A stretch of DNA of 32,815 nt from Thermodesulfovibrionales bacterium (GCA_035686305.1 DASRZP010000017.1:1-32815); one strand, 5' to 3'. Shown: positions 8,901 to 18,445, numbered from the stretch's first letter. Made by a program: numbers and translations. The notes: generated by a model not told the origin, from the sequence alone.

Positions 8901-11009
8901 ATGTCCAAGGATAGCTTACTAGAAGGTTTAAACCCCCAGCAACGAGAGGCCCTGCTCCATGTCGAAGGTCCTCTCCTCATCCTCGCCGGCGCAGGCAGCG
9001 GGAAAACCAAGATCATCTCCCACAAATTTGCTCACCTCACAAAGACAAAACGTCTCCCCTACAAGTCGATATTCACGGTGACCTTCACAAATAAAGCTGC
9101 CAACGAAATGAGAGAGCGGATTTTTGCCCTCACCGGCAAAGACATGAACGGCTCATGGATCGGGACCTTCCACTCCCAGTGCTGCAGGATATTGAGGAAA
9201 GAGATAGCATGTCTGGGGTACACCCCCGACTTTTCCATTTACGATGACGACGACCACTGCAACATCATTCGCCACATCCTGCGGGAATTCTCCATTCACG
9301 AGGCATTGTACCGCGGCGTCGCAGCACGCATAAGTTCACTGAAATCATCTCTCATGAGTCCAGAAGAGTTTCTCTCAGCCGGCGATGGTTTCGGTTTTGA
9401 TGAAAAGCTCGCAAAGGTCTATCTCCGATACCAGGATGAATTGAAGAGATGCAATGCCCTTGACTTTGACGATCTCATCGGCCTTACCGTCAAGCTCTTT
9501 GATAAGAAACCTGATATCCTGAGGAAGTTTCAGGACGAATTTCAATACATCTTGGTCGACGAGTTTCAGGACACCAACTATGCCCAGTATAGACTGCTGA
9601 AACTGCTCGGTTCCGGCCATCGGAACATCGCCGTGGTAGGCGACGACGATCAAAGCATTTACCGATTTCGAGGCGCCGATGTATCGAACGTTTTCCGCTT
9701 CGAAAAGGACTTCCCGGGGACAAAGGTTATCCGTCTCGAGCAAAACTACCGCTCGACGCAAAACATCCTTGACGTGGCAGGGGCCGTCATCTCGAAAAAC
9801 CCGGTCCGGAAGAAGAAGAAGCTCTGGACGGGCAAGGGGTGCGGAGAAAGGGTATACCACTGCTGGTTGAGCAACGAAGATGAAGAGGCCCGGCACATAG
9901 CTAAGACGACCAAGGAGTTCTACCTGAAGGGTGTCTATGAGTACAAGGACATTGCCGTGCTCTACCGGGTCAACGTCCAGTCCAGGGCCGTTGAAGAGGC
10001 CTTGAGAGACGAAGGGATTCCCTATCGGATTGTAGGCGGCATCAGTTTCTATCAACGGAAGGAAGTTAAAGATATCCTCGCCTATATGCGTCTTCTTATC
10101 AACCATAATGACAACGTCAGTCTGAGACGTATTGTCAACTGTCCTCCGCGAGGCATCGGCGCCACAACGCTATCAAAGCTGGAGCAGGAGGCAAAGAAAC
10201 GGTCAACGAGTTTCTTCGACGCCCTGAGATCAGCGGTGAGCGGGACAGGAAAAAAATCCCACGACCTTTTGAGCAGACTTGAGGATTTCATAAAGCTCAT
10301 CGAAGAACTCGCATCGAAAAGATATAAGACGGCCGCTGACATGCTGAAGGAGATTGTGGAGAAGACCGGTTACCGGAAGTTCGTTGATGAGGAGAAGATC
10401 CAGAATATCGATGAATTCATCGCTTCTGCGGCAGGCGCGAGCGTGAAGGATTTTCTCGAAAAGGTGGCCCTTCTGACAAGTCTTGATGACTCCCCGAAGG
10501 AGAATGCTGTTTCCCTCATGACCCTTCATTCGGCTAAGGGGCTCGAATTCCCCGTCGTCTTCATCGTCGGCCTCGAAGAAGGCGTGCTCCCCTATTTCAA
10601 GGCGGCCGACGATGTTGACGAGATCAACGAGGAGAGAAGACTCTTTTATGTCGGCATGACAAGAGCCAAGGATATCTTATGGCTCACCGGCGCAGGCAGA
10701 AGAAGGTTATATACAAGGACCCAGAATCAGGAACCTTCCCGTTTTCTCTCCGACCTTCCGAAAGAGTGCTGCCAATGGATAGAGAAATCCGCACGGACCC
10801 ATTTTACCCATTCGCCGAGAAGGGACACCGATTCGCCGAAGCGCGTCTTCCCCTATGTGACAGGATGCAGGGTTAAACATCCCAAGTGGGGAATCGGTGT
10901 CGTAAGGGATTGTTACGGTGACGGAGAAGAACAGAAGGTTACCGTCAATTTCCCTCAGATAGGGATCAAGAAGCTCGTACTCAGATTTGCGAACCTCGAA
11001 AAGATATAG
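8901..11009 (+). CDS. pcrA: UvrD/PcrA/Rep-family superfamily 1 DNA helicase
   Basis: This 3'-5' DNA helicase has 702 residues. Motifs in order are the Q motif LNPQQREAL (10-18), Walker A AGAGSGKT (29-36), Walker B DEFQDTN, motif III GDDDQSIYRFRGA, motif IV QNYRS, motif V TLHSAKGLEF and motif VI FYVGMTRA. The C-terminal 50 residues (VKHPKWGIGVV and LVLRFANLEKI) match the Tudor-like tail of PcrA and UvrD, which binds RNA polymerase in Bacillus. ATG at 8901 is preferred over an upstream TTG at 8889. The ribosome binding site is weak. gatC starts on the very next base after the stop. Whether it does mismatch/excision repair (UvrD) or replication-restart work (PcrA/Rep) cannot be read from sequence. 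Confidence 0.93.
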   Translation: MSKDSLLEGLNPQQREALLHVEGPLLILAGAGSGKTKIISHKFAHLTKTKRLPYKSIFTVTFTNKAANEMRERIFALTGKDMNGSWIGTFHSQCCRILRKEIACLGYTPDFSIYDDDDHCNIIRHILREFSIHEALYRGVAARISSLKSSLMSPEEFLSAGDGFGFDEKLAKVYLRYQDELKRCNALDFDDLIGLTVKLFDKKPDILRKFQDEFQYILVDEFQDTNYAQYRLLKLLGSGHRNIAVVGDDDQSIYRFRGADVSNVFRFEKDFPGTKVIRLEQNYRSTQNILDVAGAVISKNPVRKKKKLWTGKGCGERVYHCWLSNEDEEARHIAKTTKEFYLKGVYEYKDIAVLYRVNVQSRAVEEALRDEGIPYRIVGGISFYQRKEVKDILAYMRLLINHNDNVSLRRIVNCPPRGIGATTLSKLEQEAKKRSTSFFDALRSAVSGTGKKSHDLLSRLEDFIKLIEELASKRYKTAADMLKEIVEKTGYRKFVDEEKIQNIDEFIASAAGASVKDFLEKVALLTSLDDSPKENAVSLMTLHSAKGLEFPVVFIVGLEEGVLPYFKAADDVDEINEERRLFYVGMTRAKDILWLTGAGRRRLYTRTQNQEPSRFLSDLPKECCQWIEKSARTHFTHSPRRDTDSPKRVFPYVTGCRVKHPKWGIGVVRDCYGDGEEQKVTVNFPQIGIKKLVLRFANLEKI

Positions 11010-11288
11010 ATGCCGATACCCGTTGAACATATAGCGCACCTTGCAAGGCTTTCCCTTTCCGAAGATGAAGAGAAGACCTTTTCTCAGCAGATCGGCAGTA
11101 TTCTCGAGTACGTGGAGAAACTCAATGAACTCGACACCTCGGGCATTGAGCCGACGTCCCATGTGATCGAAATGAAGAACGTCATGCGGGAAGATATGAT
11201 CTGGCCTTCTCTTCCGGTAGACAATGCCCTCGCGAACGCCCCAGACAGGTCAGGCAACTTTTACCGGGTGCCGAAGATCATAGAATAG
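11010..11288 (+). CDS. gatC: Asp-tRNA(Asn)/Glu-tRNA(Gln) amidotransferase subunit C
   Basis: GatC is the small subunit that wraps around GatA and holds it to GatB in the enzyme that amidates mischarged Asp-tRNA(Asn) and Glu-tRNA(Gln). The protein has 92 residues and shows the family pattern: HIAHLARLSLSEDEE at the start, the ILEYVEKLNELDTSGIEPTS block, and MREDM followed by the ANAPDRSGNFYRVPKI ending. Its ATG directly follows the pcrA stop, so it probably depends on pcrA translation. gatA and gatB are absent from the 400 bases downstream, which instead hold panD. Confidence 0.95.
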   Translation: MPIPVEHIAHLARLSLSEDEEKTFSQQIGSILEYVEKLNELDTSGIEPTSHVIEMKNVMREDMIWPSLPVDNALANAPDRSGNFYRVPKIIE

Positions 11289-11297
11289 AGTGATACC

Positions 11298-11648
11298 GTG
11301 TTGCGCTGTGTCCTCAGAGCAAAAATACATATGGCGACCGTCACGGAGTCGAACCTGGCCTACGAGGGAAGCATCACCATTGATGAAGACCTCCTGAAAG
11401 AGGCGGGCATCCTTCCCTATGAACAGGTAATGGTGAGCAACCTGAACAATGGCGAGAGATTCGAGACGTACGCAATTCCCGGCAAGGCAGGGAGCAGGGA
11501 AATCTGTCTCAACGGCCCTACCGCGAGGAAAGGGGTGGCAGGTGACAAGGTGATCATCTTCTGCTACAGCTATTTTGAAGCGAACGAACTGAAGGACTTT
11601 GGGCCCAGGATTATCCGTCTCGACGCAGAGAATAACATCGTGAGATAA
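11298..11648 (+). CDS. panD: Aspartate 1-decarboxylase proenzyme
   Basis: PanD makes beta-alanine from aspartate for pantothenate and CoA. It is made as a proenzyme that cleaves itself between Gly24 and Ser25 to form a pyruvoyl cofactor. With the GTG start at 11298 the motif YEGS lands exactly at residues 22-25, as in E. coli PanD. This supports the GTG rather than the later ATG at codon 12. Further family blocks are LNNGERFETYAIPG and LNGPTARKGVAGD. Length is 116 residues. It lies 9 bases after gatC, probably in the same transcript as pcrA and gatC. No other pan gene is in the window. Confidence 0.96.
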   Translation: MLRCVLRAKIHMATVTESNLAYEGSITIDEDLLKEAGILPYEQVMVSNLNNGERFETYAIPGKAGSREICLNGPTARKGVAGDKVIIFCYSYFEANELKDFGPRIIRLDAENNIVR

Positions 11649-11655
11649 AGGATAA

Positions 11656-11686
11656 AGACGGGAACATTCCGATCCGTCTTATTTCG
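11656..11686 (+). terminator. Possible weak terminator or hairpin after panD
   Basis: AAGACGG (11656-11662) pairs with CCGTCTT (11675-11681), and GGAA/TTCC can pair inside the loop. Only ATTTC follows, so it is weak as an intrinsic terminator. Confidence 0.35.
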
Positions 11687-11716
11687 CCCTTCCTCCTTCA
11701 TATCTCCTTATAACGT

Positions 11717-12139
11717 ATGGATGAAATCGGCATTATCAAAGAGATCAACGGGATCTTTGCGACGGTCTCTGTGGCAAGAAAATCTGCCTGCAATGATTGC
11801 CAGGCCGACTGCAAGCTTGCGGAAGAAGAGGCACTCATAGAGGCTGTTAACGCCGCAAAGGCAACGACAGGCCAGAAGGTCAGGGTTGTCATGAAACCTT
11901 ATACCTACCTCAAGGGCTCACTCCTCGTATACGGCCTGCCTGCCCTCTCCCTCATCCTTGGCGCAGTCTTCGGCAAGGAATACATGAGCAGTTTCCTTAA
12001 GAATACCGATCCTGATATACTGTCAGCGATTTTTGGCTTCGGAGCTTTCATACTGTCCTTTGTTTTTGTTAAGCTATGGAGCAGAAGAATCGAGAAGAAG
12101 ACGGAATACAAGCCTGTAGTCGAGGAAATTCTGGAATAA
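11717..12139 (+). CDS. RseC/MucC family positive regulator-like membrane protein
   Basis: The 140-residue protein has a short cytoplasmic N-terminal domain with three cysteines, C25-x2-C28-x3-C32. Two membrane helices follow at about 72-90 and 100-120, and then a charged tail. This is the architecture of RseC/MucC, which in gamma-proteobacteria acts with RseA/RseB on sigma-E, and is also linked with Rnf-type reduction of SoxR. Neither rpoE, rseAB nor rnf genes are present here, so its role in this organism is unknown. It could be a redox-sensing membrane protein in view of the cysteines. No strong ribosome binding site is visible; TCCTTAT stands before the ATG. Confidence 0.75.
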   Translation: MDEIGIIKEINGIFATVSVARKSACNDCQADCKLAEEEALIEAVNAAKATTGQKVRVVMKPYTYLKGSLLVYGLPALSLILGAVFGKEYMSSFLKNTDPDILSAIFGFGAFILSFVFVKLWSRRIEKKTEYKPVVEEILE

Positions 12140-12226
12140 TGTAGGTGGCAGCACGCAGTAAAGACCAATTCCTGCGAACTGCTGGCTCCTTGCTGCTCAC
12201 ACTTCTCATCATATAAGGGGGTTTGT

Positions 12227-14320
12227 ATGACTCATTTTGATGTGAACAAGGTTCGTAACGCGGCCATTATTGCTCACGGAGGCGCAGGAAAGACCTCGCT
12301 GACGGAGGCGTTGCTCTTTGCATCAGGAGCAGTCGACAGGCTGGGCTCAGTGGATAGCGGCACATCCACTACGGATTTTGAGCCCGAGGAGATAGCAAGG
12401 AAGATAACCATCTCTTCTGCCCTCGCCTTCTGCAGCTGGAACACTCACAGGATCAATCTTGTCGATACCCCCGGCTTTATCAATTTCCTCGAGGACACGA
12501 GAGGCTGTTTGAGGGGAGTGGATGGAGCCGTCATTATTGTCAGCGCTATTTCCGGCGTAAAGGCTGAAACGGAAAAGGTCTGGAAATACGCCTGCGAATT
12601 TGAGATCCCGAGAATGATATTCGTGAATAAGATGGACAAGGAGAATGCAAACTTTTCGAGGGCCATAGCCGAGCTCGAAAAATCCTTCGAGACCGAGGCC
12701 ATCCCTCTGCAAATGCCGATAGGCTCGGGGAATACCTTTTCAGGCATCATCGATCTCGTCGATATGAAGGCGGTAATTTTCACGAACGGAAAACCGTCAT
12801 CCGCTGAAATCCCTTCCGAACTTCTCCCGGAGGCCGAAGGATACCGGAAGAGACTCATAGAGAAGATCGCAGAATCGGACGATGCCCTTCTCGAACGGTA
12901 TCTTGAAGGTGGAGAATTGACCAGGGAGGAGATTATCCGAGGGATAAAGGAGGGCTCTCTCACACGGAGGTTCATCCCCGTCACCTGCGGTTCAGCAACG
13001 AGAACCATAGGCGCAAAGGAACTCCTCGATGCGATAATCCTCTGTCTCCCTTCACCGGCTGAGATGTCAAGGATCTCCCCGATCAGGGGCAGGAGCGTGA
13101 AAGACGGAAAGGAAGCTGAAAGAAAACCCGACGAAAAGGAACCTTTCTCTGCATACGTCTTCAAAACCATTGCCGATCCCTTTGCTGGCAAGCTTTCGAT
13201 ATTCAGGGTGTATTCAGGGCACCTCAAGGCCGACTCATCAGTCTTGAATACCACAACAGGGACGAAGGAGCGCGTGGGCCAGGTCTTCTACCTGCTGGGG
13301 AAAAAACAGGTGCCTGCGCAGTCCGTAGGCCCTGGAGAGATCGCCGTCGTTGCAAAACTGAAGGAGACAAACACCGGGGATACGTTGTCGGACGAGTACC
13401 ATCCTTTCGCGTTTGAGAAGGTGAAATTCTCGGAACCGATCATATCATATGCCATTGCTCCCAAGAGCAAGGGAGACGAAGACAAGGTGAGTTTGGGCAT
13501 CCACAGGATACTTGAGGAAGACCCGACGCTCCGTTTCCATCGCGACGAGGAGACCAAAGAGATGCTGCTTTCAGGCATGGGGCAGGTCCACCTTGAGGTC
13601 ACCCTCGAAAGACTCAAGAGGAAATTCGGGGTGGAGGTCGTGATGAAGACCCCCAAGATACCCTACCGTGAAACGATCAGGACGTCAGCCAAGGCCCAGG
13701 GGAGATATAAGAAACAGTCAGGCGGACGCGGGCAGTACGGAGACTGCTGGATCGAGATAGAGCCTTTGCCAAGGGGCACCGGATATGAGTTTATTGACAA
13801 GATCGTCGGCGGAGTGATACCTCAGCAATACCGGCCGGCCGTAGAAAAGGGAATCGTAGAAACCATGAAGGAGGGTATCGTCGCCGGCTACCCGGTGATC
13901 GATATGCGGGCAACTCTCTATGACGGCTCCTATCATTCCGTGGATTCTTCCGAAATGGCCTTCAAGATAGCCGGATCCATGGCCCTGAAGAAGGCCTTCA
14001 TGGATGCGAAGCCGGTGCTTCTTGAACCCGTCATGAAGATTGAAGTCACCGTCCCTGATGAGAGTCTCGGCGCTGTTATCGGCGATCTGAACTCCAAGAG
14101 GGGTAAGGTCCAGGGAGTCGAACCCCAGGCAGGAGGGAATCAGAAGATCAACGGCCTTGTTCCCATGTCGGAGATGCTGACATATGCCAATCAGCTCCAG
14201 AGCATAACGTCCGGCCGAGGCCTCTATTCCATGGAGTTTTCCCACTATGATGAGATGCCGGGCCATCTTGCCCAAAAGATCATCGCAGAGAGGGAAGCAG
14301 CCAAGGAAGAGAAGGCTTGA
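12227..14320 (+). CDS. Elongation factor G paralog (EF-G-like, FusA2 type)
   Basis: The 697-residue protein has all five EF-G domains. The G1 loop is AHGGAGKT (17-24) where canonical EF-G has AHIDAGKT. Switch I reads ARKITIS instead of RGITI. The G3 motif reads DTPGF, so the catalytic His of DTPGH is replaced by Phe84. G4 is intact as NKMD, and domain IV contains GGRGQYGDCWIEIEP. These differences mark the second EF-G class, such as EF-G-2 of Thermus and FusA2 of Mycobacterium. The functions of that class are only partly understood. It also stands alone, outside an rpsL-rpsG-fusA-tuf operon. AAGGGGG precedes the ATG. A canonical fusA is expected elsewhere in the genome. Confidence 0.88.
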   Translation: MTHFDVNKVRNAAIIAHGGAGKTSLTEALLFASGAVDRLGSVDSGTSTTDFEPEEIARKITISSALAFCSWNTHRINLVDTPGFINFLEDTRGCLRGVDGAVIIVSAISGVKAETEKVWKYACEFEIPRMIFVNKMDKENANFSRAIAELEKSFETEAIPLQMPIGSGNTFSGIIDLVDMKAVIFTNGKPSSAEIPSELLPEAEGYRKRLIEKIAESDDALLERYLEGGELTREEIIRGIKEGSLTRRFIPVTCGSATRTIGAKELLDAIILCLPSPAEMSRISPIRGRSVKDGKEAERKPDEKEPFSAYVFKTIADPFAGKLSIFRVYSGHLKADSSVLNTTTGTKERVGQVFYLLGKKQVPAQSVGPGEIAVVAKLKETNTGDTLSDEYHPFAFEKVKFSEPIISYAIAPKSKGDEDKVSLGIHRILEEDPTLRFHRDEETKEMLLSGMGQVHLEVTLERLKRKFGVEVVMKTPKIPYRETIRTSAKAQGRYKKQSGGRGQYGDCWIEIEPLPRGTGYEFIDKIVGGVIPQQYRPAVEKGIVETMKEGIVAGYPVIDMRATLYDGSYHSVDSSEMAFKIAGSMALKKAFMDAKPVLLEPVMKIEVTVPDESLGAVIGDLNSKRGKVQGVEPQAGGNQKINGLVPMSEMLTYANQLQSITSGRGLYSMEFSHYDEMPGHLAQKIIAEREAAKEEKA

Positions 14321-14483
14321 CAGAGCGTTCTCATAGACCTATACTCTTCTTAAGAGTCCCGCGTATATGAATTAAGAAGTCAAGCATTTCAGGATGCGTA
14401 TCGGGGAATCTCCGAATAATGAGGAGGAAGGCTGTAAGTCTCGCCATTCCCAAGGCTAAGCGATAAGTTCAGAGGAGGGCAAC

Positions 14484-17400
14484 ATGAATGTATCTCGCCG
14501 AAATTTTCTGAAGGTATCAGGTGGAACTCTCGCACTCAGCACGCTCGGGATTAACCTTGATCCGGTCAGGGCGTATGCCCAGGGGCTCAGGATAAAGGAC
14601 GCAAAGGAAACGACGACGGTATGTCCCTATTGCTCGGTGGGCTGCGGCATTCTCGTGCACGTAAAGGATGGGAAGGTCATCAATACCGAGGGTGATCCTG
14701 AGCACCCGATCAGCGAGGGCACGCTCTGTCCCAAGGGAGGTTCCGTGTATGAGATGGTAAACAATCCCCTGAGACTGACAAAGCCGAAGTACCGGGCAGC
14801 CGGTGCGACGGAATGGAAAGAGGTGGAATGGGACTGGGCCCTTGATCAGATCGCACGAAAGATCAAAGATACGAGGGACAGGACGTTTAAGGAAAAGGCC
14901 ATATCGAAAGTGAAAGAAAAGAGGGGCCAGCTCTCTTTGGACACGGCAGGCCTACCGGTCGAGGTTGAGACCACGGTCGAGAAGGAGTTTATCGTAAACA
15001 GGACAGACGGCATTGCCCATGTCGGCAGTGCTGCCCTTGACAACGAGGAATGTTACCTCCTCCAGAAGCTCATGCGTTCCTGGGGTCTTGTCTGGATAGA
15101 ACATCAGGCCCGAATATGACACTCGCCGACGGTAGCGGCTCTGGGAGAGTCGTTCGGTCGCGGCGCCATGACAAACCACTGGGTTGATCTCAAGAATGCG
15201 GACGTAATCCTTGTTATGGGCGGGAACCCCGCCTCAAACCACCCCGTCTCCATGAAGTGGATCTTGAGGGCAAGGGAGAGAGGCGCAAAGCTCATCGTCG
15301 TTGATCCCCGTTTCACGCAGACAGCCGCGAAGGCCGACATCTATGCACCGCTCCGTTCCGGTACCGACATCGCCTTCATCAACGGGATGATCAAGTACAT
15401 TATTGACAACGACCTCATTTTCAGTGACTATGTTGTCAACTATACCAATGCGTCCTTTCTCGTGAACCCTGACTTCAAGATGCCGGGAGAACTCGATGGT
15501 GTCTTCTCAGGGTATGATGAGAAGACGGCGAAGTACGACAAGAAGACGTGGTCCTTCCAGATGGACGAGAAGGGGCTCCCGAAAAGGGACATGTCGTTGA
15601 AAGACCCCCGTTGCGTCTATCAACTCCTCAGGAAACATGTCTCCCGGTACACTCCCGACGTCGTCTCCAATATTACGGGGACCCCGAAGGAAAAACTCGT
15701 AGAGGTGTACAAGACCTACGCTTCGACAGGGAGACCTGACAGGGCCGGAACAGAGTGCTATGCCATGGGATGGACCCAGCATACCGTCGGCGTCCAGAAC
15801 ATCAGGGCTTTCTCGATTGTCCAGCTCCTCCTCGGCAATATGGGCATCGCAGGGGGCGGAATCAATGCACTAAGGGGTGAGTCAAATGTCCAGGGAGGGA
15901 CGGACTACGGCCTCCTCTTCAATAATCTCACAGGGTACAATCCCACGCCCACAGCCTCACTGGTGGATTTGACTGCGTACATCGAAAAATACACACCGAA
16001 GACAAAGGAGCCGAAGAGTGTGAACTGGTGGGGAAACCGGAACAAGTACATCACCAGTTACCTCAAGGCGATCTATGGAGACAAGGCGACCAAGGATAAT
16101 GATTTCGGCTATGTCTGGCTTCCAAAACTCGACGAGGGCATGCAGGCCTCGTGGCTCCATCTCTTCTGGAACATGGGAATGGGAAAATTTGAAGGGTTCT
16201 TCGCGTGGGGCCAGAATCCGGCCTGTTCATCAGCTGCGGCCGCCAAGGTCAGACAGGTTATGGGGAAGCTGAAGTGGATGGTCAACGTGAATCTCTACGA
16301 CAACGAGACCGCTTCTTTCTGGAGAGGGCCGGACATGAAACCTGAAAATGTCCAGACGGAAGTATTTCTTCTCCCTGCCTGTTCCTCGATAGAGAAGGAA
16401 GGCAGCCTGTCCAATTCCAGCCGTCTTGCCCAGTGGAGGTACAAGGCAGTTGACCCAGTCGGCCAATCCATGCCTGATGCGGAAATCATGAATGAACTCT
16501 ATTACAGGGTAAAGAAACTCTACCAGAAGGAGGGGGGCAAATTTCCGGCGCCGATCCTGAATCTGACGTGGAACTACGGAGAAAAGGACAAGGACGGCAA
16601 GATAAAACACCTCAACATCCACGATGTGGCAAAAGAGATCAACGGGTATTATCTTGAGGATGTATACGACAAGAAGGTTGAGCCTCCCAAGTTATTGGGG
16701 AAGAAAGGACAGCTCGTCACGAATTTCGTCAGCCTCCAGGCTGATGGAACGACGTCTTCCGGAAACTGGCTCTACTGCGGCAGCTACACCCAGAAGGACG
16801 ACAAGATCATCAACATGATGGCCAGGAGAGGAAAGGAGGATCCGACGGGTCTCGGCCTCTATCCGAACTGGGCATGGGCATGGCCCCTCAACAGAAGAAT
16901 AATTTACAACAGGGCATCCGTTGATCTCAAGGGTAATCCATGGGACCCCAAACGCGCAGTGATAAAATGGAACCCGACAAAGGAAAACCCCGCGACCGGA
17001 AAGCCGGGTATATGGGAGGGGGACGTACCGGATGGTCCTGCGCCTCCATTGTCTGATGAGAAGGGAGGCAAACTGCCCTTCATCATGAAGCCCGACGGAG
17101 TGGCTTCTATTTTTGGACCGGGGCTTGCCGATGGGCCCTTCCCTGAGCACTATGAGCCGCTGGAATGCCCTGTCCAGGAAAACCTCATGTCAAAGAAGCA
17201 GAGAATAAATCCGACGGTTTCGAAGATCATGCAGGATATCTCTCATTTCTCATGCGATATTCGCTATCCGTACGTTGCGACGACCTACAGGGTCACGGAG
17301 CACTGGCAGACAGGCGTTATGACACGACATACACCGTGGTTGCTTGAAATGCAGCCCCAGATGTTTGTCGAGATGAGCAAGGAGCTCGCTGCGGAAAAGG

Positions 17401-17663
17401 GCATTAAGAACGGCGATAAGGTGAAGGTCTCCTCGGGCCGCGGCATGTTGACAGCAGTGGCCGTGGTGACCGACAGGTTAAAACCGTTTAAGGTGATGAA
17501 TCAGACGGTCCATCAGATCGGTATGCCATGGCATTTTGGGTGGCAATACCCTGAGGACGGAAGCGGCGGCGACAGCGCGAACATCCTCACGCCGTTTATT
17601 GGAGACCCGAATACCTCGATACCGGAATCAAAGGCCTTTATGGCCAATGTCGAGAAGGCATAG
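14484..17663 (+). CDS. fdnG: Formate dehydrogenase-N alpha subunit, selenocysteine-containing (UGA at codon 212)
   Basis: This is the molybdenum/tungsten bis-pterin catalytic subunit that oxidises formate to CO2 in the periplasm (1059 residues counting Sec). A Tat signal SRRNFLK is at residues 4-10, followed by a hydrophobic stretch. The [4Fe-4S] ligands are C47, C50, C54 and C82. An in-frame TGA at 15117-15119 interrupts the frame inside ARI-U-HSPTVAALGESFGRG. This is exactly the Sec196 site of E. coli FdnG, and both halves are in the same frame, so this is Sec and not a broken gene. GAGGAGGG precedes the ATG. fdnH follows after 11 bases and fdnI overlaps fdnH, giving the FdnGHI set. Selenocysteine machinery (selA, selB, selC) and fdhD are not in the window. 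Confidence 0.96.
15134..15154 (+). promoter_or_regulatory. Bacterial SECIS hairpin for Sec212 of FdnG
   Basis: Starting 14 bases after the UGA, AGCGGCTCT (15134-15142) pairs with AGAGTCGTT (15146-15154) around a GGG loop, 9 base pairs with two G-U pairs. If the top pair opens, the loop becomes five bases. G15132 can pair with C15155, leaving U15133 bulged, reminiscent of the bulged U of E. coli SECIS elements. It lies inside the coding region, as bacterial SECIS elements do for SelB recruitment. Confidence 0.65.
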
Positions 17664-17674
17664 GGGGTGCTATC

Positions 17675-18445
17675 ATGGCGAGAATGGGAATACTCGTTTC
17701 TCCGGAATTGTGCATAGGGTGCAGGGCCTGTCAGGTTGCCTGCAAGTCGTGGAACCAGCTTCCCGGGGACAAGACCATCAACAGGGGAGGCTTCGAAAAT
17801 CCACCCGATCTCACTCCCCATCTCTATAACAGGATCCACTATCTTGAGGTGCCCTCCGAAAAAGACGCAACGCGGTGGCTTTTTCTGAACCAGCGCTGCA
17901 TGCACTGTGATGACGCAGGCTGCATGAAGATCTGTCCTGCCCCCGGAGCACTGTACAGGACAAAGGAAGGCGCTGTCGGGACCAATAAAGACAAATGCAT
18001 CGGATGCAAACTCTGTGCGGTCGGATGTCCCTTTAACGTTCCACGTTACGATGAGAAAGACAAGATTTCGAAATGCCATCTCTGCTTCGACAGGATCGCA
18101 AACGGACTTCAGCCTGCATGCACAAAGACCTGTCCTACGGGTGCTCTGAAATACGGAGACAGGGACGGGCTCATCGCTGCAGCCGGGAAAGTGGGCTATG
18201 GAAAGCTCTACGGACAGTCTGACCTCGGCGGACTCGGGGCTCTCTATGCATTCAAGGATGCACCGAAACTCTATGGCATGAATGAAAAACCCGCGATACC
18301 AGAGACCGTCGTCTTCTGGCATAAAGTGCTCAAACCCCTGTCATTTATAGGACTGGGAGGCGTCGTGGCTGCATCGCTGGTGCACTATGTTGCCTTTGGC
18401 CCCCATAAGATAAAAGAAGAAGAGGAGGTGAGGAAAGATGGATAA
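17675..18445 (+). CDS. fdnH: Formate dehydrogenase-N beta (iron-sulfur) subunit
   Basis: The 256-residue protein carries four ferredoxin-like cysteine clusters: C13-x2-C16-x2-C19-x3-C23, then CMHCDDAGCMKICP, then CIGCKLCAVGCP, then CHLCF with CTKTCP. These make four [4Fe-4S] centres carrying electrons from FdnG to the membrane. A single C-terminal hydrophobic helix (about residues 225-245, FIGLGGVVAASLVHYVAFG) anchors it, as in E. coli FdnH. It has no signal peptide of its own and would be exported together with Tat-marked FdnG. AGGGGGTG precedes the ATG. The last 8 bases overlap fdnI. Confidence 0.95.
   Translation: MARMGILVSPELCIGCRACQVACKSWNQLPGDKTINRGGFENPPDLTPHLYNRIHYLEVPSEKDATRWLFLNQRCMHCDDAGCMKICPAPGALYRTKEGAVGTNKDKCIGCKLCAVGCPFNVPRYDEKDKISKCHLCFDRIANGLQPACTKTCPTGALKYGDRDGLIAAAGKVGYGKLYGQSDLGGLGALYAFKDAPKLYGMNEKPAIPETVVFWHKVLKPLSFIGLGGVVAASLVHYVAFGPHKIKEEEEVRKDG

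Noticed and set aside
12445-13254. 269-codon open frame on the minus strand opposite the EF-G paralog
   Set aside because: Ser-rich translation without motifs, fully covered by a clear EF-G sequence on the other strand.
14343-14357. ACTCTT/AAGAGT hairpin after the EF-G paralog as a terminator
   Set aside because: Only six weak base pairs with a three-base loop and no T-run.
14422-14469. Tiny 15-codon frame upstream of fdnG that could be a leader peptide
   Set aside because: No proper ribosome binding site and no run of regulatory codons or attenuator hairpin behind it.
15117-15119. fdnG as a split or frameshifted pseudogene
   Set aside because: The stop is TGA, at the exact Sec site of formate dehydrogenases, both parts share one frame, and a strong hairpin follows. 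Selenocysteine explains it fully.
17513-18322. 269-codon minus-strand frame opposite the fdnG-fdnH junction
   Set aside because: No ribosome binding site or family resemblance; covered by two certain genes.
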